NCBI RefSeq assembly: GCF_014698735.1
Contig: NZ_JACJTQ010000002.1
Coordinates: 186,001-250,000, forward strand
Source: Anabaena catenula FACHB-362
GTDB lineage: Bacteria; Cyanobacteriota; Cyanobacteriia; Cyanobacteriales; Nostocaceae
Reading direction: 5' to 3'
Length of the DNA: 64,000 bases
Shown here: positions 55,707 to 64,000 of the stretch, one piece after another
How positions within the stretch are numbered: the stretch's first letter is position 1
How the letters are laid out: each line of letters starts with the position of its first letter
Position numbers and translations under genes: made by a program
Notes under the pieces: generated by a model
Seen by the model: the letters and a program-made list of their open reading frames with translations, nothing else
Told to the model about the DNA's origin: nothing
Databases searched by the model: none

Positions 55707-55768
55707 ACATAAATTTAGGGGTTGACAAACCAGGAGAAATCTGAGATAGTTATATTAATGTGAAAGTT

Positions 55769-55840
55769 GCGGGTATAGCTCAGTGGTAGAGCGCAACCTT
55801 GCCAAGGTTGATGTCGCGCGTTCGAATCGCGTTACCCGCT
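55769..55840 (+). tRNA. tRNA-Gly (GCC)
   Basis: A 72-base tRNA with acceptor stem GCGGGTA/TACCCGC, D-arm GCTC...GAGC, anticodon stem CAACC/GGTTG with loop TTGCCAA (anticodon GCC) and T-loop TTCGAAT closed by CGCG/CGCG. The discriminator is T, and no CCA is encoded. Transcribed rightward after the STRR array. Confidence 0.95.
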
Positions 55841-56000
55841 TTTCAGTTAATATCAAAAGGCTCAGATTACTAAATCCCTGATTACACCTGTTTATGTAAG
55901 AACAAAGGCAAAGGGCAAGTTGAATCTGAGCTATTATGCCGTAATGCAGCATTTATCAACCTTACGCAAAATTCAGGGTAGCGGAATTTTTTCCGGCTAA

Positions 56001-56111
56001 GTATTTTGTCAATTTGAAAATGGCAACTACAATGCAGCCAGAAATATACTAGAAATAGTGATGACTGTGGCGATATCCGCCATGACTAAAACTGCTGAAA
56101 GCAGCGTTTAA
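56001..56111 (+). pseudogene. Possible TnpB-like C-terminal remnant
   Basis: A 36-codon frame ending at TAA (56109-56111) reads FENGNYNAARNILEIVMTVA, similar to the last part of IS200/IS605-type TnpB proteins (D-x-D-Y-N-A-A-x-N-I). The upstream part, including the zinc motif, is missing, and a stop precedes it. If right, this is the tail of a lost insertion element. Evidence is only this short motif. Confidence 0.35.
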
Positions 56112-56261
56112 AAAGTGTGAAGTTTTCTTCCTGGTAGCAACTGGTGTTGAAGAATTCCGCTGGCTGAAGCTGACTTTTAGAAATAGTAGTCCAAGAATTA
56201 CTTCTTGGAGTCACCAGCTAGAACAGTTAAGAAAAACACGCTCAAGTTATTGATATCGCTT

Positions 56262-56669
56262 GTGCCATCTCAAAAACCTGAAAAAATAGACTTAAATACG
56301 GAATATATTTGTCCTTGCCGTCGCCGTGGGCAATTAATCCCGATTACGCTAACAGAAGCATTTGGATGCGATCGCTGTCAGAAAATTTTTGTTGTGGAAG
56401 ATCATGGTCAAGTGCTAGAACTACTTTCCCCCACCTATTCGTATAAGCGAGCTTGGCGCTGGACGGGAAATAGTTGGTGTGTTATCCAACCCCGATGGGG
56501 AGAAAATTATCGGCCGATAGCGCTAGGCATGATTTTCGTGTTAGTGATTATAGGGCTACCATTAGCACTGCGATTAGCCAATGCTTCAAGCATTCTTGTT
56601 TGGGCAATAGTAGCACTGCTGTTGGCTATCCCGCCAGCAATCATGGTCTGGCTTACCTACAGACGTTAA
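56262..56669 (+). CDS. Zinc-ribbon membrane protein upstream of proA
   Basis: A 135-residue protein from the GTG at 56262 (frame open from 56205). Cysteine pairs CPCRRRGQ and FGCDRCQKIF form a zinc-ribbon-like site; two transmembrane helices follow (PIALGMIFVLVIIGLPLALR, and SSILVWAIVALLLAIPPAIM). The stop is four bases before proA, so the two are co-transcribed. I recognise no family; a conserved cyanobacterial hypothetical. Confidence 0.72.
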   Translation: MPSQKPEKIDLNTEYICPCRRRGQLIPITLTEAFGCDRCQKIFVVEDHGQVLELLSPTYSYKRAWRWTGNSWCVIQPRWGENYRPIALGMIFVLVIIGLPLALRLANASSILVWAIVALLLAIPPAIMVWLTYRR

Positions 56670-56673
56670 CTCA

Positions 56674-57939
56674 ATGACCGTTGAAGTTTTTGATGATTTT
56701 TCTGAACCTGTAAAGAGTGCTAAACGCGCTTATCAAGCTTCCCTGAAGTTAGGTATCACAAAGGGAGTAGATCGGAGTCGCGCTGTGCTGGCAATGGCAA
56801 AAGCGCTAAAACGTTCATTTGACGACATTCTAGAAGCCAATACATTGGATCTAGAAGCCAGTCGAGAAATGGCGGTATCAGAGTTGATTTTAGATTGGTT
56901 GAAGCTAACTCCCTCAAGGTTAGAGAATACAGTGGAAATTCTCCAACGGTTGGGGGAATTATCAGATCCATTGCGACGGGTGAGAACTGCCGATTATCAA
57001 CAGGAAGATTCTCAGAGTTATACCCAGTTGATGCCTTTGGGCGTGATTGGATTTATTTATGAGGCTTTTCCTGATTTGGGTGCGATCGCAGCTGGTTTTT
57101 GTATTAAAACTGGTAATAGTTTGATTCTCAAAGGCAGTACGGAAGCTAGTCATTCTAACGCAGCGATCGCAGAAGTACTGCAAAATGCTATTACTGAAGT
57201 CGGTTTACCAGCCGGTTGTATAGAACTGGTTACAGCCGAACATGGTGCTTCAATTCGAGATTTAGTGACTCAAGACCAGTATTTAAGTTTAGTCATTCCC
57301 TATGGACGTTCTAGCTTAATTCAGCAGGTGGTAAGACAAGCAACTTGTCCTGTTTTAAAGTCAGCGATGGGTAATTGTTACCTGTACTGGTCGCTCAATA
57401 GTAGCTTGGAAATGGTGCGCTGGATGATTCTCGATAGTCATGAGAGTGAACCAGATCCGGTAAACGCCATTGAAAAGGTTCTCATTCATCGTCAAGCTTT
57501 ACCATCTTCCTTGTCTGTGTTGTGGAATAGCTTAAAGGACAAAGGCTTTGAACTCAAAGCAGATGTGGAATTAGTAGAAGCTTTTCCTCAGTTGCAGTTA
57601 GCGAAAGATGGAGAATGGGGAACGCCGTATTTAACGAAAACAGTAGCTTTTAAATTGGTGGATAGCTTAGAAAATGCGATCGCTTGGATTAATCAATATA
57701 GCAGTGGTCATGCTGATTGCATTGTTACGGAATCTTACCAGGAAAGCCGGCAATTTGCTTTAGGAGTCAACAGCGCCTCTACCTATATCAATGCTTCCCC
57801 TCGGTTTTCCCGCAACTCTTCACGGGGAGATGCTGTATTTTTGGGAATGTCGAATCAAAAAGGACATCGCAGGGGATTTATTAGTTTGGAGACTTTGACG
57901 ACTGTGAAGCATATTGTCCAGGGGAATGGACGGTTTTAG
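56674..57939 (+). CDS. proA: Glutamate-5-semialdehyde dehydrogenase
   Basis: A 421-residue ALDH-fold enzyme reducing glutamyl-5-phosphate in proline synthesis. MPLGVIGFIYEAFPDLGAIA is the family's nucleotide-binding segment; the region where the catalytic Cys stands in many ProA proteins (ATCPVLKSAMGNCYLYW) contains C at ATCP and GNC. NSASTYINASPRFS is the C-terminal conserved segment. Intact length. Follows the small zinc-ribbon gene by four bases. Confidence 0.88.
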   Translation: MTVEVFDDFSEPVKSAKRAYQASLKLGITKGVDRSRAVLAMAKALKRSFDDILEANTLDLEASREMAVSELILDWLKLTPSRLENTVEILQRLGELSDPLRRVRTADYQQEDSQSYTQLMPLGVIGFIYEAFPDLGAIAAGFCIKTGNSLILKGSTEASHSNAAIAEVLQNAITEVGLPAGCIELVTAEHGASIRDLVTQDQYLSLVIPYGRSSLIQQVVRQATCPVLKSAMGNCYLYWSLNSSLEMVRWMILDSHESEPDPVNAIEKVLIHRQALPSSLSVLWNSLKDKGFELKADVELVEAFPQLQLAKDGEWGTPYLTKTVAFKLVDSLENAIAWINQYSSGHADCIVTESYQESRQFALGVNSASTYINASPRFSRNSSRGDAVFLGMSNQKGHRRGFISLETLTTVKHIVQGNGRF

Positions 57940-58207
57940 GAGTTACAGCAGCGGTTAGCAGTTAGCAGTAAAAAGCACCTCAATTTGTAGCAGAATTGCC
58001 AAGCCGCTGCTTTTCCTCATGTGCCACTGGTGGCAGATATTGTTGAAGGTGGCAAAGCTCCCCCCCTTTTCTACCATAGAATGGCCAAATTTGGGTTTTA
58101 AAATTGTCTTTTTTCCCCTGACTACACTCATGGCTGTAACTGAAGTCATGAGTGTTTGTTTGCGTCACTTAAAAGAATAGGGAATTACTGATAATTTACC
58201 GGGTTTG
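57940..58207. other. Intergenic region, no gene seen
   Basis: Includes short A/T-rich and purine tracts (GGCAAAGCTCCCCCCC near 58050) and frames on the minus strand with no coding character. Continues into the remnant at 58208. Confidence 0.4.
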
Positions 58208-58379
58208 ATGAACTTTCAGGATTTTCAAGAACTCATGGATTTTCCGCAATATTTAGCGGTGGAAAAGCAGTATCAATTATGCTCTATCTCAGTATATTGA
58301 GTATAAAGAGCGTAAACAAGTGATGTTGCAAGAGAAAGAAGAAACGATCTCTCATACTGAAGCAGTGTATGTAGTATAA
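58208..58379 (+). pseudogene. Frameshifted gene remnant
   Basis: ATG frame MNFQDFQELMDFPQYLAVEK then QYQ runs 26 codons; its likely continuation (NYALSQYIEYKERKQVMLQE, then stop at 58379) lies one frame over. Together they give a plausible protein fragment of about 56 residues, interrupted by a frameshift near 58276. Source gene not recognised. It immediately precedes the DUF262 gene. Confidence 0.4.
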
Positions 58380-58451
58380 TTTTATGATGGATCTTTAAAG
58401 CCTCACTTCCCTAATCGAAATTCATTATTTAAGATAATTCAAAAAAAACTT

Positions 58452-60251
58452 ATGTCTACTATTCCTACTATTGAATCAAGAAACCTCAGTCTTTCAACAA
58501 TCTTTCAGGATTTCTATATTGTCCCAGATTTTCAACGTGAATATGTCTGGCAAAAAGATCAGGTTCAAAAATTACTTGAAGATTTATTTGAAGGATTAGG
58601 TCTAGACGAAGGAGATACAACTTTATCCGAGTATTTTTTAGGTTCGATTGTTGTATATCCAGATTCTACTGATGATAAACAAACTTTTCAATTAATAGAT
58701 GGTCAACAAAGACTCACTACTATATATCTGATATTTTGTGTCATTAGAGATTCTATTAAAAAACTGGGTGATAATTCAAAAGCGATAGAAGGTTATTTAC
58801 AAGGTACTACTCAAAGTACAGACACAGGCGAAGATATTGACAAACCTCGATTAAGTCTTCAATATGATAGCTTTGGGCAAAAAGTGATTAATGATTATAT
58901 ATTAGATGGACAAGAACCTGAGAAGTTATTACTACAATCTTCAGCGTCTGCTGATAATATAGCGAAAGCATGGAAAGTGATTAAAAAATATTTTTCAGAG
59001 AATTTAGAAGAAGATATTAAATTATATAAAAAAGTTTCGACAGCTATCGCCAACCGAACTAAATTAATTAGAATTGAAACCCCTAATTTAACAAATGCTT
59101 TAAAGGTTTTTGAAACAATTAATGAAAGAGGTATAGGATTAACTCCTGTTGATTTATTAAAAAATTACCTATTCATTCATACGGCGAAAGAACAGGCAAG
59201 AGACCGCCATTGGCAAGCTTTAACGAAAAAGTGGGAAGAACTTTTAAAATTACTATATGAAAATAAACAACAACCTTTACAATTTTTACGATATTATTTG
59301 ATGTCTCATTACGAGGTTGACTTATCAAATAGTTTTCCAGAAGAAGAAATTTACGATTGGTTTCTTAAATATGGAGAACAACAAGGTATTCAAAGTAATC
59401 CCGTGAAATTTCTCGATGATCTTATTTTAGCTGCTGATCACTATTGTAAATTTAGTCAGGGAAAAAATATTGATGGATCAGATAATTTACATTTAAAAGC
59501 TATTGGTAAAATCCAAGGTAGAGTCAAAGCTCATTTACTATTATTGCTAGGAGGACATTTTTTAGAAAAAGCTATTTTTGAAAAACTATCATATTATATT
59601 GAAAACTTATTTTTTATTATTTCTATTACTAGAAAAACTAGGCGAAAAGACTTTAATATTACTAGAGAATTTGCTATTTGGTCAAGGGAATTAAGATGTG
59701 TGAAAACTATTGAAAATCTAGATGATTTTGTTGATAAATATTTTATCCCTCAAATCACAGAATTGAAAGACGAATTTCAACAATCTGTAAGCCAAACTTC
59801 TGGATCAAATTTAGCGAAGTATCGGTTACGTTATTTATTAGCTAAAATAACTCAATATGTTGAAAAAGAAGCCTTCGGTCACTCTGAATCTCTAGATTTT
59901 TACTTAGATAAATCAATCACTATTGAACATATTTTACCTCAAGCTAAACAAGATTCTTATTCTAGTAAACTCGGTAATTTGACTTTATTAGAAAAAACTA
60001 TAAATAGTTCTATTTCTGATAAAAACTATCAAAATAAACTATTGGGATATCAACAATCGAAAATATTGATTACTCGTTCCTTGGCTGAAAAACCTCATGT
60101 TGGTAATAATACACAAATAAATCGTGCAATGGTTAATCTTGGCCTAATTCATTTTGGAATGTGGGATTATGAAGCTATTAATAAACGTCAAGAAATTTTA
60201 GTTAATATCGCTATGAAAGTTTGGGGACTAGACAGACTAGACATCTTTTAG
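58452..60251 (+). CDS. DUF262/DUF1524 (GmrSD-like) protein
   Basis: A 599-residue protein with an N-terminal DUF262 domain (ParB-like NTPase fold): PDFQREYVWQKDQVQKLLED and the signature QLIDGQQRLTTIYLIF. The C-terminal DUF1524 domain has HNH-type residues: SITIEHILPQAK, then LGNLTLLEKTINSSISDKNY (N...N). This single-chain layout matches GmrSD-type type IV restriction proteins, which cut modified (often glucosylated) DNA, and other DUF262 defence effectors. It stands alone with no partner gene. Phage defence is inferred from family and lone position. Confidence 0.88.
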   Translation: MSTIPTIESRNLSLSTIFQDFYIVPDFQREYVWQKDQVQKLLEDLFEGLGLDEGDTTLSEYFLGSIVVYPDSTDDKQTFQLIDGQQRLTTIYLIFCVIRDSIKKLGDNSKAIEGYLQGTTQSTDTGEDIDKPRLSLQYDSFGQKVINDYILDGQEPEKLLLQSSASADNIAKAWKVIKKYFSENLEEDIKLYKKVSTAIANRTKLIRIETPNLTNALKVFETINERGIGLTPVDLLKNYLFIHTAKEQARDRHWQALTKKWEELLKLLYENKQQPLQFLRYYLMSHYEVDLSNSFPEEEIYDWFLKYGEQQGIQSNPVKFLDDLILAADHYCKFSQGKNIDGSDNLHLKAIGKIQGRVKAHLLLLLGGHFLEKAIFEKLSYYIENLFFIISITRKTRRKDFNITREFAIWSRELRCVKTIENLDDFVDKYFIPQITELKDEFQQSVSQTSGSNLAKYRLRYLLAKITQYVEKEAFGHSESLDFYLDKSITIEHILPQAKQDSYSSKLGNLTLLEKTINSSISDKNYQNKLLGYQQSKILITRSLAEKPHVGNNTQINRAMVNLGLIHFGMWDYEAINKRQEILVNIAMKVWGLDRLDIF

Positions 60252-60368
60252 ATGTGAAAACTTCAAGTTGATATTAAGATGGAACATTTATCACCCATCA
60301 AATCTATTTCTTATATCAATATAAGAGACATCGACCTTTCTTTAAATATGCGTGATGTCAAAATCCTT

Positions 60369-60396
60369 GTAGAGACGTTCCATGGAACGTCTCTAC
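60369..60396. terminator. 28-bp perfect palindrome between convergent genes
   Basis: GTAGAGACGTTCCA (60369-60382) is followed directly by its exact complement TGGAACGTCTCTAC (60383-60396). It sits between the convergent DUF262 gene and metF and may end transcription from both sides. There are no T-runs, so it could equally be a dispersed cyanobacterial repeat. Confidence 0.5.
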
Positions 60397-60435
60397 TAAA
60401 TTCATACTTTAATTATGCAACACCGCTTTTTCCTT

Positions 60436-61350
60436 CTAACTAACCTTTCCCACTCCTGCTAAATCCAAAATTGGCGCAATCAAATCTTCCCGCTTCACCG
60501 CCATCAGATGCACACCCTGACACAATCCCCGCGCAATCTGCACTTGTTCCGCTGCAATTTTCATCCCTTCTTGTAACGGCTGTTTCGCTTTTGCTAACCT
60601 ATCAATAATGTGTTCAGGAATATTCACACCTGGAACCGCTTTATTAATAAACTGGGCATTTTTTGCTGATTTCAACAGAAAAATTCCCGCCAAAATTGGT
60701 TTATTGTAACTAGAGGCAATTTTATCCATGAACTTTTCTAATCTTTCAAAATCAGTAATTAATTGACTTTGAAAAAATTGCGCCCCTGCTTCTATCTTCT
60801 TTTCAAACCGACTTTGCAAACCTGACCAACTTTTAGATTGAGGATCTACCGCTGCACCTGCAAATAAATCTAATGCACCATCATTGAGGAGTTTTTCATT
60901 AAAATCAACACCCTGATTCATCTTCCTAATTAACTGCAATAACCGCACAGCTTCTAAATCAAAAACGGCTTTAGCATCAGGATGATCACCGGCTTTTACA
61001 GGGTCGCCAGTTAAAGCTAAAATGTTGCGGATACCCAAAGCATGAGCGCCCATCAAATCTGCTTGTATTCCAATTCTATTGCGATCGCGGCAAGCAACTT
61101 GGCAAATCGGCTCAATTCCATTCTGCAATAAAATCACCGACGCTGCCAACGAAGACATTCCCAACACAGCGCGGCTACCATCGGTAATATTGACAGCATG
61201 AACCCTTCCCTTAAGAGTCGCCGCCATTTCGATTGTATGGGTGGGATTTCCGCCCTTCGGAGGTGCAACTTCGGCGGTAATTAAAAATTCACCCGCAAGG
61301 GCTGCTTTACGGAAGTTATTAAAAGCACTGGAGCTATGGGTATCCGGCAT
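60436..61350 (-). CDS. metF: Methylenetetrahydrofolate reductase
   Basis: A 304-residue FAD-dependent reductase making 5-methyl-THF for methionine synthesis. AEVAPPKGGNPTHTIE is the conserved N-terminal strand, VACRDRNRIGIQADLMGAHA the FAD-binding region, ALTGDPVKAGDH the conserved motif and GAQFFQSQLITDFERLEKF the substrate segment. Start at 61350 (MPDTHSS) rather than the longer frame, which is not family-like. Cyanobacterial-type MetF, somewhat distinct from the E. coli type. Lies 59 bp after trpS on the same strand. Confidence 0.85.
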   Translation of the reverse strand: MPDTHSSSAFNNFRKAALAGEFLITAEVAPPKGGNPTHTIEMAATLKGRVHAVNITDGSRAVLGMSSLAASVILLQNGIEPICQVACRDRNRIGIQADLMGAHALGIRNILALTGDPVKAGDHPDAKAVFDLEAVRLLQLIRKMNQGVDFNEKLLNDGALDLFAGAAVDPQSKSWSGLQSRFEKKIEAGAQFFQSQLITDFERLEKFMDKIASSYNKPILAGIFLLKSAKNAQFINKAVPGVNIPEHIIDRLAKAKQPLQEGMKIAAEQVQIARGLCQGVHLMAVKREDLIAPILDLAGVGKVS

Positions 61351-61409
61351 AACATTAAATTTTCGGTTTTCTAATAGGGTAAAACACATTACACCTAAAA
61401 GCCTAAACC

Positions 61410-62417
61410 TTAGAGAGGAACAGAGAAACCCAAAGCAGCTTTGACTTGCATTAGAGTCTGATTAGCTATAGCCTCCGCTTTCTCCCTACCATCTCGCAAA
61501 ACTGACTCTAAATAACCTTTATCCGCCATTACTTCCTGATATTTTTCTTGAATTGGTTTTAAAGCATTAATCGCCGTTTCTGTCAACAAAGGTTTGAATT
61601 GTCCCCAACCCATATCTGCACATTCAACCGCTACCTCTTCCTTGGTTTTTCCAGCCAGTAGGGTATAGAGAGTTAATAAATTATGACATTCTGGACGTTC
61701 TGAGTCATCAAAAGTTAAACCCCGCACCAAATCAGTTTTACAGCGTTTAATTTTCTTGGTAATCTGATCTGGGGAATCTAAAACATTAATTCTGCTTAAT
61801 TCCGAAGGATCTGATTTTGACATTTTCCTTGTTCCATCTGTCAAACTCATCACCCTTGCACCTTCTTTTCTAATCAAAGGATCTGGTAATTTTAATACAG
61901 GTGCTTTTTTCGCAAATTGGTGATTAAACCTGTTGACAATATCCCGCGTCAGTTCCAAATGTTGCTTTTGGTCTTCACCCACCGGCACTTTATCCGCTTG
62001 ATAAAGCAGAATATCTGCCGCCATTAGCACAGGATAATCTAACAAACCCACACCGACATTTTCCCCTTGTTTAACGGCTTTTTCCTTAAACTGGATCATG
62101 TCTTGCAACCAGTTAAGGGGGGTAATGCAATTTAGCAACCAGGTGAGTTCACTGTGGGCGGAAACGTGAGATTGGACAAAAATGCTAGAATGACTCAAAT
62201 CAATACCACAGGCTAAATAAAGAGCAGCAATGGTGTAAGTATCAGCCGCTAAAGTGGCGGGGTTGTGCGGTACAGTAATGGCGTGTAAATCCACCACACA
62301 AAAGAAATTTTCATACTGGTCTTGAATTTCTACCCAGTTGCGAATCGCACCTAAATAGTTACCCAAGTGTAAGTTACCAGTTGGTTGAACTCCCGACAGA
62401 ACGCGCTGCTTACCCAT
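61410..62417 (-). CDS. trpS: Tryptophanyl-tRNA synthetase
   Basis: A 335-residue class I synthetase. GVQPTGNLHLGNYLGAI is the HIGH motif region, DGTRKMSKSDPS the KMSKS loop, and YPVLMAADILLYQADKVPVG the Trp-binding part. Length normal. It charges tRNA-Trp. Followed by metF on the same strand, possibly one transcript. Confidence 0.93.
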   Translation of the reverse strand: MGKQRVLSGVQPTGNLHLGNYLGAIRNWVEIQDQYENFFCVVDLHAITVPHNPATLAADTYTIAALYLACGIDLSHSSIFVQSHVSAHSELTWLLNCITPLNWLQDMIQFKEKAVKQGENVGVGLLDYPVLMAADILLYQADKVPVGEDQKQHLELTRDIVNRFNHQFAKKAPVLKLPDPLIRKEGARVMSLTDGTRKMSKSDPSELSRINVLDSPDQITKKIKRCKTDLVRGLTFDDSERPECHNLLTLYTLLAGKTKEEVAVECADMGWGQFKPLLTETAINALKPIQEKYQEVMADKGYLESVLRDGREKAEAIANQTLMQVKAALGFSVPL

Positions 62418-62624
62418 AATTTTTCAGTTAACGAAGCTAATACCCCGACTATGTTACAGCTATTTTCAGGTAAATAAACCACATTTTTTTCTCCCGCTGA
62501 GGTACAGAGAGAAATCAACAGTGTGGTCTAAATACATGAAAACTGCTGCAATTTGACAGTTCCAAAAATGTAGAGGCGTTTTATGCAAAATCTCTACATT
62601 CTTGTTAAGAGATATTTATTGATG

Positions 62625-62981
62625 TTAACGCAACTGTGATAACAAGGTTTTTATCTTGGGAGTAGATAGCAATTTCTGAGCATCAGTAATTATGCTTTGA
62701 CCCCAAAGATTCTTTCTCATACAATGAAAATCAGCAAAGTTTTTATCTAACTTTAATGCAGTTTCTGCTAATTTATAAGCCTGTTGTTGTTCTCCTTTAA
62801 CATACAAAGCTACAGCTAAAGCCAAGGTGGCTTCAGCAGATTGATTGTTAATTTTTATGGCTTGTTGCCATTTTTGAATGGCTGTTTCCTTGTCTCCCTG
62901 TTCATATTTGATGAAGGCTATATTATTAATAGCTGCTAAGTTGTTGACATCTATAGCAACTGCTTGATTATAATTGGACAT
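62625..62981 (-). CDS. TPR protein fragment, tandem paralogue
   Basis: 118 residues with three TPRs (NYNQAVAIDVNNLAAINNIA, IKYEQGDKETAIQKWQQAIK, ALAVALYVKGEQQQAYKLAE). Colinear with the C-terminal 118 residues of the gene at 63309-63794, sharing the LLSTP...KTLLSQLR end. It lacks the upstream TPRs, so it is a 5'-truncated duplicate. A functional short protein cannot be ruled out. Confidence 0.65.
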   Translation of the reverse strand: MSNYNQAVAIDVNNLAAINNIAFIKYEQGDKETAIQKWQQAIKINNQSAEATLALAVALYVKGEQQQAYKLAETALKLDKNFADFHCMRKNLWGQSIITDAQKLLSTPKIKTLLSQLR

Positions 62982-63089
62982 AGAGTTTATACCGTTTCCT
63001 AGTGGATGATAGTTAATACATCTACTGGGGTAAGCATCCGTAAAATATTGATGATTTTTTTGTCAGATATGGCTTACGCCTCCCGTAAG

Positions 63090-63225
63090 GGATACAGGAT
63101 ATCGAGGATTTGAGGATTTACAGGATGCGGGATAGTTGTGATGTTGATGGGATTTTAATTGTCTGAATCAGGATATCCAGGATTTAAGGATTTACAGGAT
63201 GTTTGATAGTTGTGATGTTGATGGG
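63090..63225. repeat. Tandem GGAT-rich repeat
   Basis: Two units of about 74 bp in tandem (aligned copies of GGATTTACAGGAT and GATAGTTGTGATGTTGATGG at 63112-63152 and 63186-63226), of the same family as 13109, 13254, 14517 and 14661. Preceded by a dispersed repeat (ATGGCTTACGCCTCCCGTAA, 63068). Lies between the two TPR copies. Confidence 0.75.
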
Positions 63226-63308
63226 ATTAAAATCCTGAAAATTGTTTACTGATGTTTTAAATCGCCCACTTGTTAAAAAAAATCGGGGATATGAGATGTA
63301 TATTGATA

Positions 63309-63794
63309 TTACCGCAACTGTGATAACAAGGTTTTCATCTGGGGAGTTGATAGCATTTTCTGAGCATCGCTTATGATTTTATCCCCCCAAAGATTCTTTT
63401 TCATAAAGTTGACATCGGCAAAGTTTTTATCTAACTTTAATGCCGTTTCTGCTAACTGATAAGCTTGTTGTTGTTCCCCTTTACCATACAAAGCCACAGC
63501 TAAAGCTAACATGGGTTCAGCGACTTTATTGTTAATTTTAAACGCTTGTTGCCATTGTTTAATGGCTGTTTCTATGTCTCCTTTTTCATATTTAATGAAG
63601 CCTATATTATTAACTGCAGCTAAACTATTAGCATCTTTAGCAACTGCTTGATTATATTCAGACATAGCGGCTGTGTAGTTTCCTTGTTGATGATAAACAA
63701 CCCCTCGTCCAGCATAATCTCGATTAATAGCAATAGCTTTGTTATAATTATCCAATGCTAATCGCAAACACTCGATAACCCACCTTTGCTGCAC
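63309..63794 (-). CDS. TPR protein, probably part of a decayed protease-TPR gene
   Basis: 161 residues with about four TPRs (LDNYNKAIAINRDYAGRGVV, YNQAVAKDANSLAAVNNIGF, and on to KMLSTPQMKTLLSQLR). The first 11 residues (MQQRWVIECLR) come from a different frame than the protease fragment just upstream. The natural gene was probably a secreted S1 protease followed by TPRs, and this is its C-terminal half. Its copy at 62625 is shorter. Confidence 0.6.
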   Translation of the reverse strand: MQQRWVIECLRLALDNYNKAIAINRDYAGRGVVYHQQGNYTAAMSEYNQAVAKDANSLAAVNNIGFIKYEKGDIETAIKQWQQAFKINNKVAEPMLALAVALYGKGEQQQAYQLAETALKLDKNFADVNFMKKNLWGDKIISDAQKMLSTPQMKTLLSQLR

Positions 63795-63921
63795 CAGAAC
63801 GAGCTAAACTCAGATGTGGTAAATTTTTGCGGTTTTGGATTTTTAACGCTGCTAAATCCACACCACCCCTAGCAAAACCAATCACATCCTTATTTGACAA
63901 TAATTTTGTGACACTTTTTGT
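63748..63921 (-). pseudogene. Trypsin-like serine protease fragment
   Basis: A frame ending at a TAA (63748-63750) reads KDVIGFARGGVDLAALKIQN, RKNLPHLSLARSGAAKVGYR, VFAISIG then stop. D-L-A-A-L-K-I and KVGYRVFAI are the S1C/HtrA motif around the catalytic Asp and the following strand. Upstream is a stop, and the His and Ser regions are absent. The gene was cut and frame-shifted into the TPR part. Confidence 0.65.
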
Positions 63922-63952
63922 TTACGGACGTAGCAAAAAATATTTTGTTCCT

Positions 63953-64000
63953 ATGATTAATTTAACCGCCATAGTCTTAGCAGGAGGCAAAAGTTCTCGT
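63953..64000 (+). CDS. mobA: Molybdenum cofactor guanylyltransferase, N-terminal part (cut by window edge)
   Basis: Sixteen codons remain: MINLTAIVLAGGKSSR, the canonical MobA N-terminus with the LAGGxSxR GTP-binding loop. MobA attaches GMP to molybdopterin. The rest is beyond base 64000. It could be another NTP-transferase with the same motif, but the match to MobA is good. Confidence 0.72.
   Translation, partial: MINLTAIVLAGGKSSR

Noticed and set aside
55755-55952. Minus-strand frame with an RFERATSTLARLRSTTELYP-like end
   Set aside because: It is the antisense of the tRNA-Gly gene, a well-known false ORF.
57955-58168. Two overlapping minus-strand frames after proA
   Set aside because: Low-complexity purine/pyrimidine tracts and no start signal; probably a degenerate repeat.

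Overview
The window comes from a filamentous, probably heterocyst-forming cyanobacterium (Nostocales: Anabaena/Nostoc-like). The evidence is psbZ, the copies of the GCGATCGC (HIP1) octamer, the heptanucleotide tandem repeats (STRR type) typical of heterocystous cyanobacteria, low G+C, and plastoquinone- and photosystem-linked genes. No CRISPR array, rRNA, complete insertion sequence or replication origin was seen. There is one tRNA, Gly(GCC). The sequence starts inside hemE and ends inside mobA. || Layout. 0-6.6 kb: 5' end of hemE, a sugar-binding lipoprotein, two glycosyltransferases, an FkbM methyltransferase, a decayed second methyltransferase and an LD-carboxypeptidase. 6.9-9.1 kb: a peptidoglycan-binding/HEAT protein and a DMT exporter. 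9.4-12.8 kb: a vWA / PP2C / protein-kinase triad of TerY-P type whose kinase carries a transmembrane helix and a TonB-like C-terminal domain. 12.8-15.7 kb: an accessory patch with a small HNH-like toxin (apparent ATT start) and its putative immunity gene, bracketed by two ~440-bp direct repeats, then a VapBC-like pair. 15.7-24.8 kb: an FMN-binding oxidase-like protein, topoisomerase I, Ppx/GppA, UbiA prenyltransferase, and a PhnD-like binding lipoprotein paired with a sensor kinase. 25-31.9 kb: a Coq4 homologue, a GNAT-ruvX-DUF3727 cluster, a YqeG phosphatase and proB. 32-45 kb: class I LysRS, a metallo-hydrolase, an acyl-CoA ligase, ADP-ribosylglycohydrolase, Uma2, VOC, YlqF, VanZ/LamG and an FHA-GAF-cyclase. 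45.6-51 kb: the TldD/PmbA-type protease pair, a pentapeptide-repeat protein and an unknown duplicated-domain protein. 51.5-58 kb: a DHH-CBS-tRNA nucleotidyltransferase fusion, psbZ, ribH, tRNA-Gly and proA. 58.4-62.4 kb: a GmrSD-like DUF262/DUF1524 protein, metF and trpS. 62.6-64 kb: decaying TPR/protease fragments and the start of mobA. || How the genes connect. Most of the window is core metabolism, translation and cell-envelope housekeeping in single genes or short operons. proA and proB (proline synthesis) are both present but 25 kb apart. ubiA (quinone-ring prenylation) and a coq4 homologue with an intact metal motif lie about 5 kb apart, which suggests a plastoquinone link. Signalling genes are numerous: the kinase/phosphatase/vWA triad, PhnD-histidine kinase, FHA-GAF-cyclase. 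|| Intergenic DNA is full of small repeats: heptamer arrays, inverted-repeat elements inside operons, a GGAT-rich repeat family, 28-bp perfect palindromes and a 91-bp MITE. Several repeats reach start codons and create false N-terminal extensions, so I moved several starts downstream.
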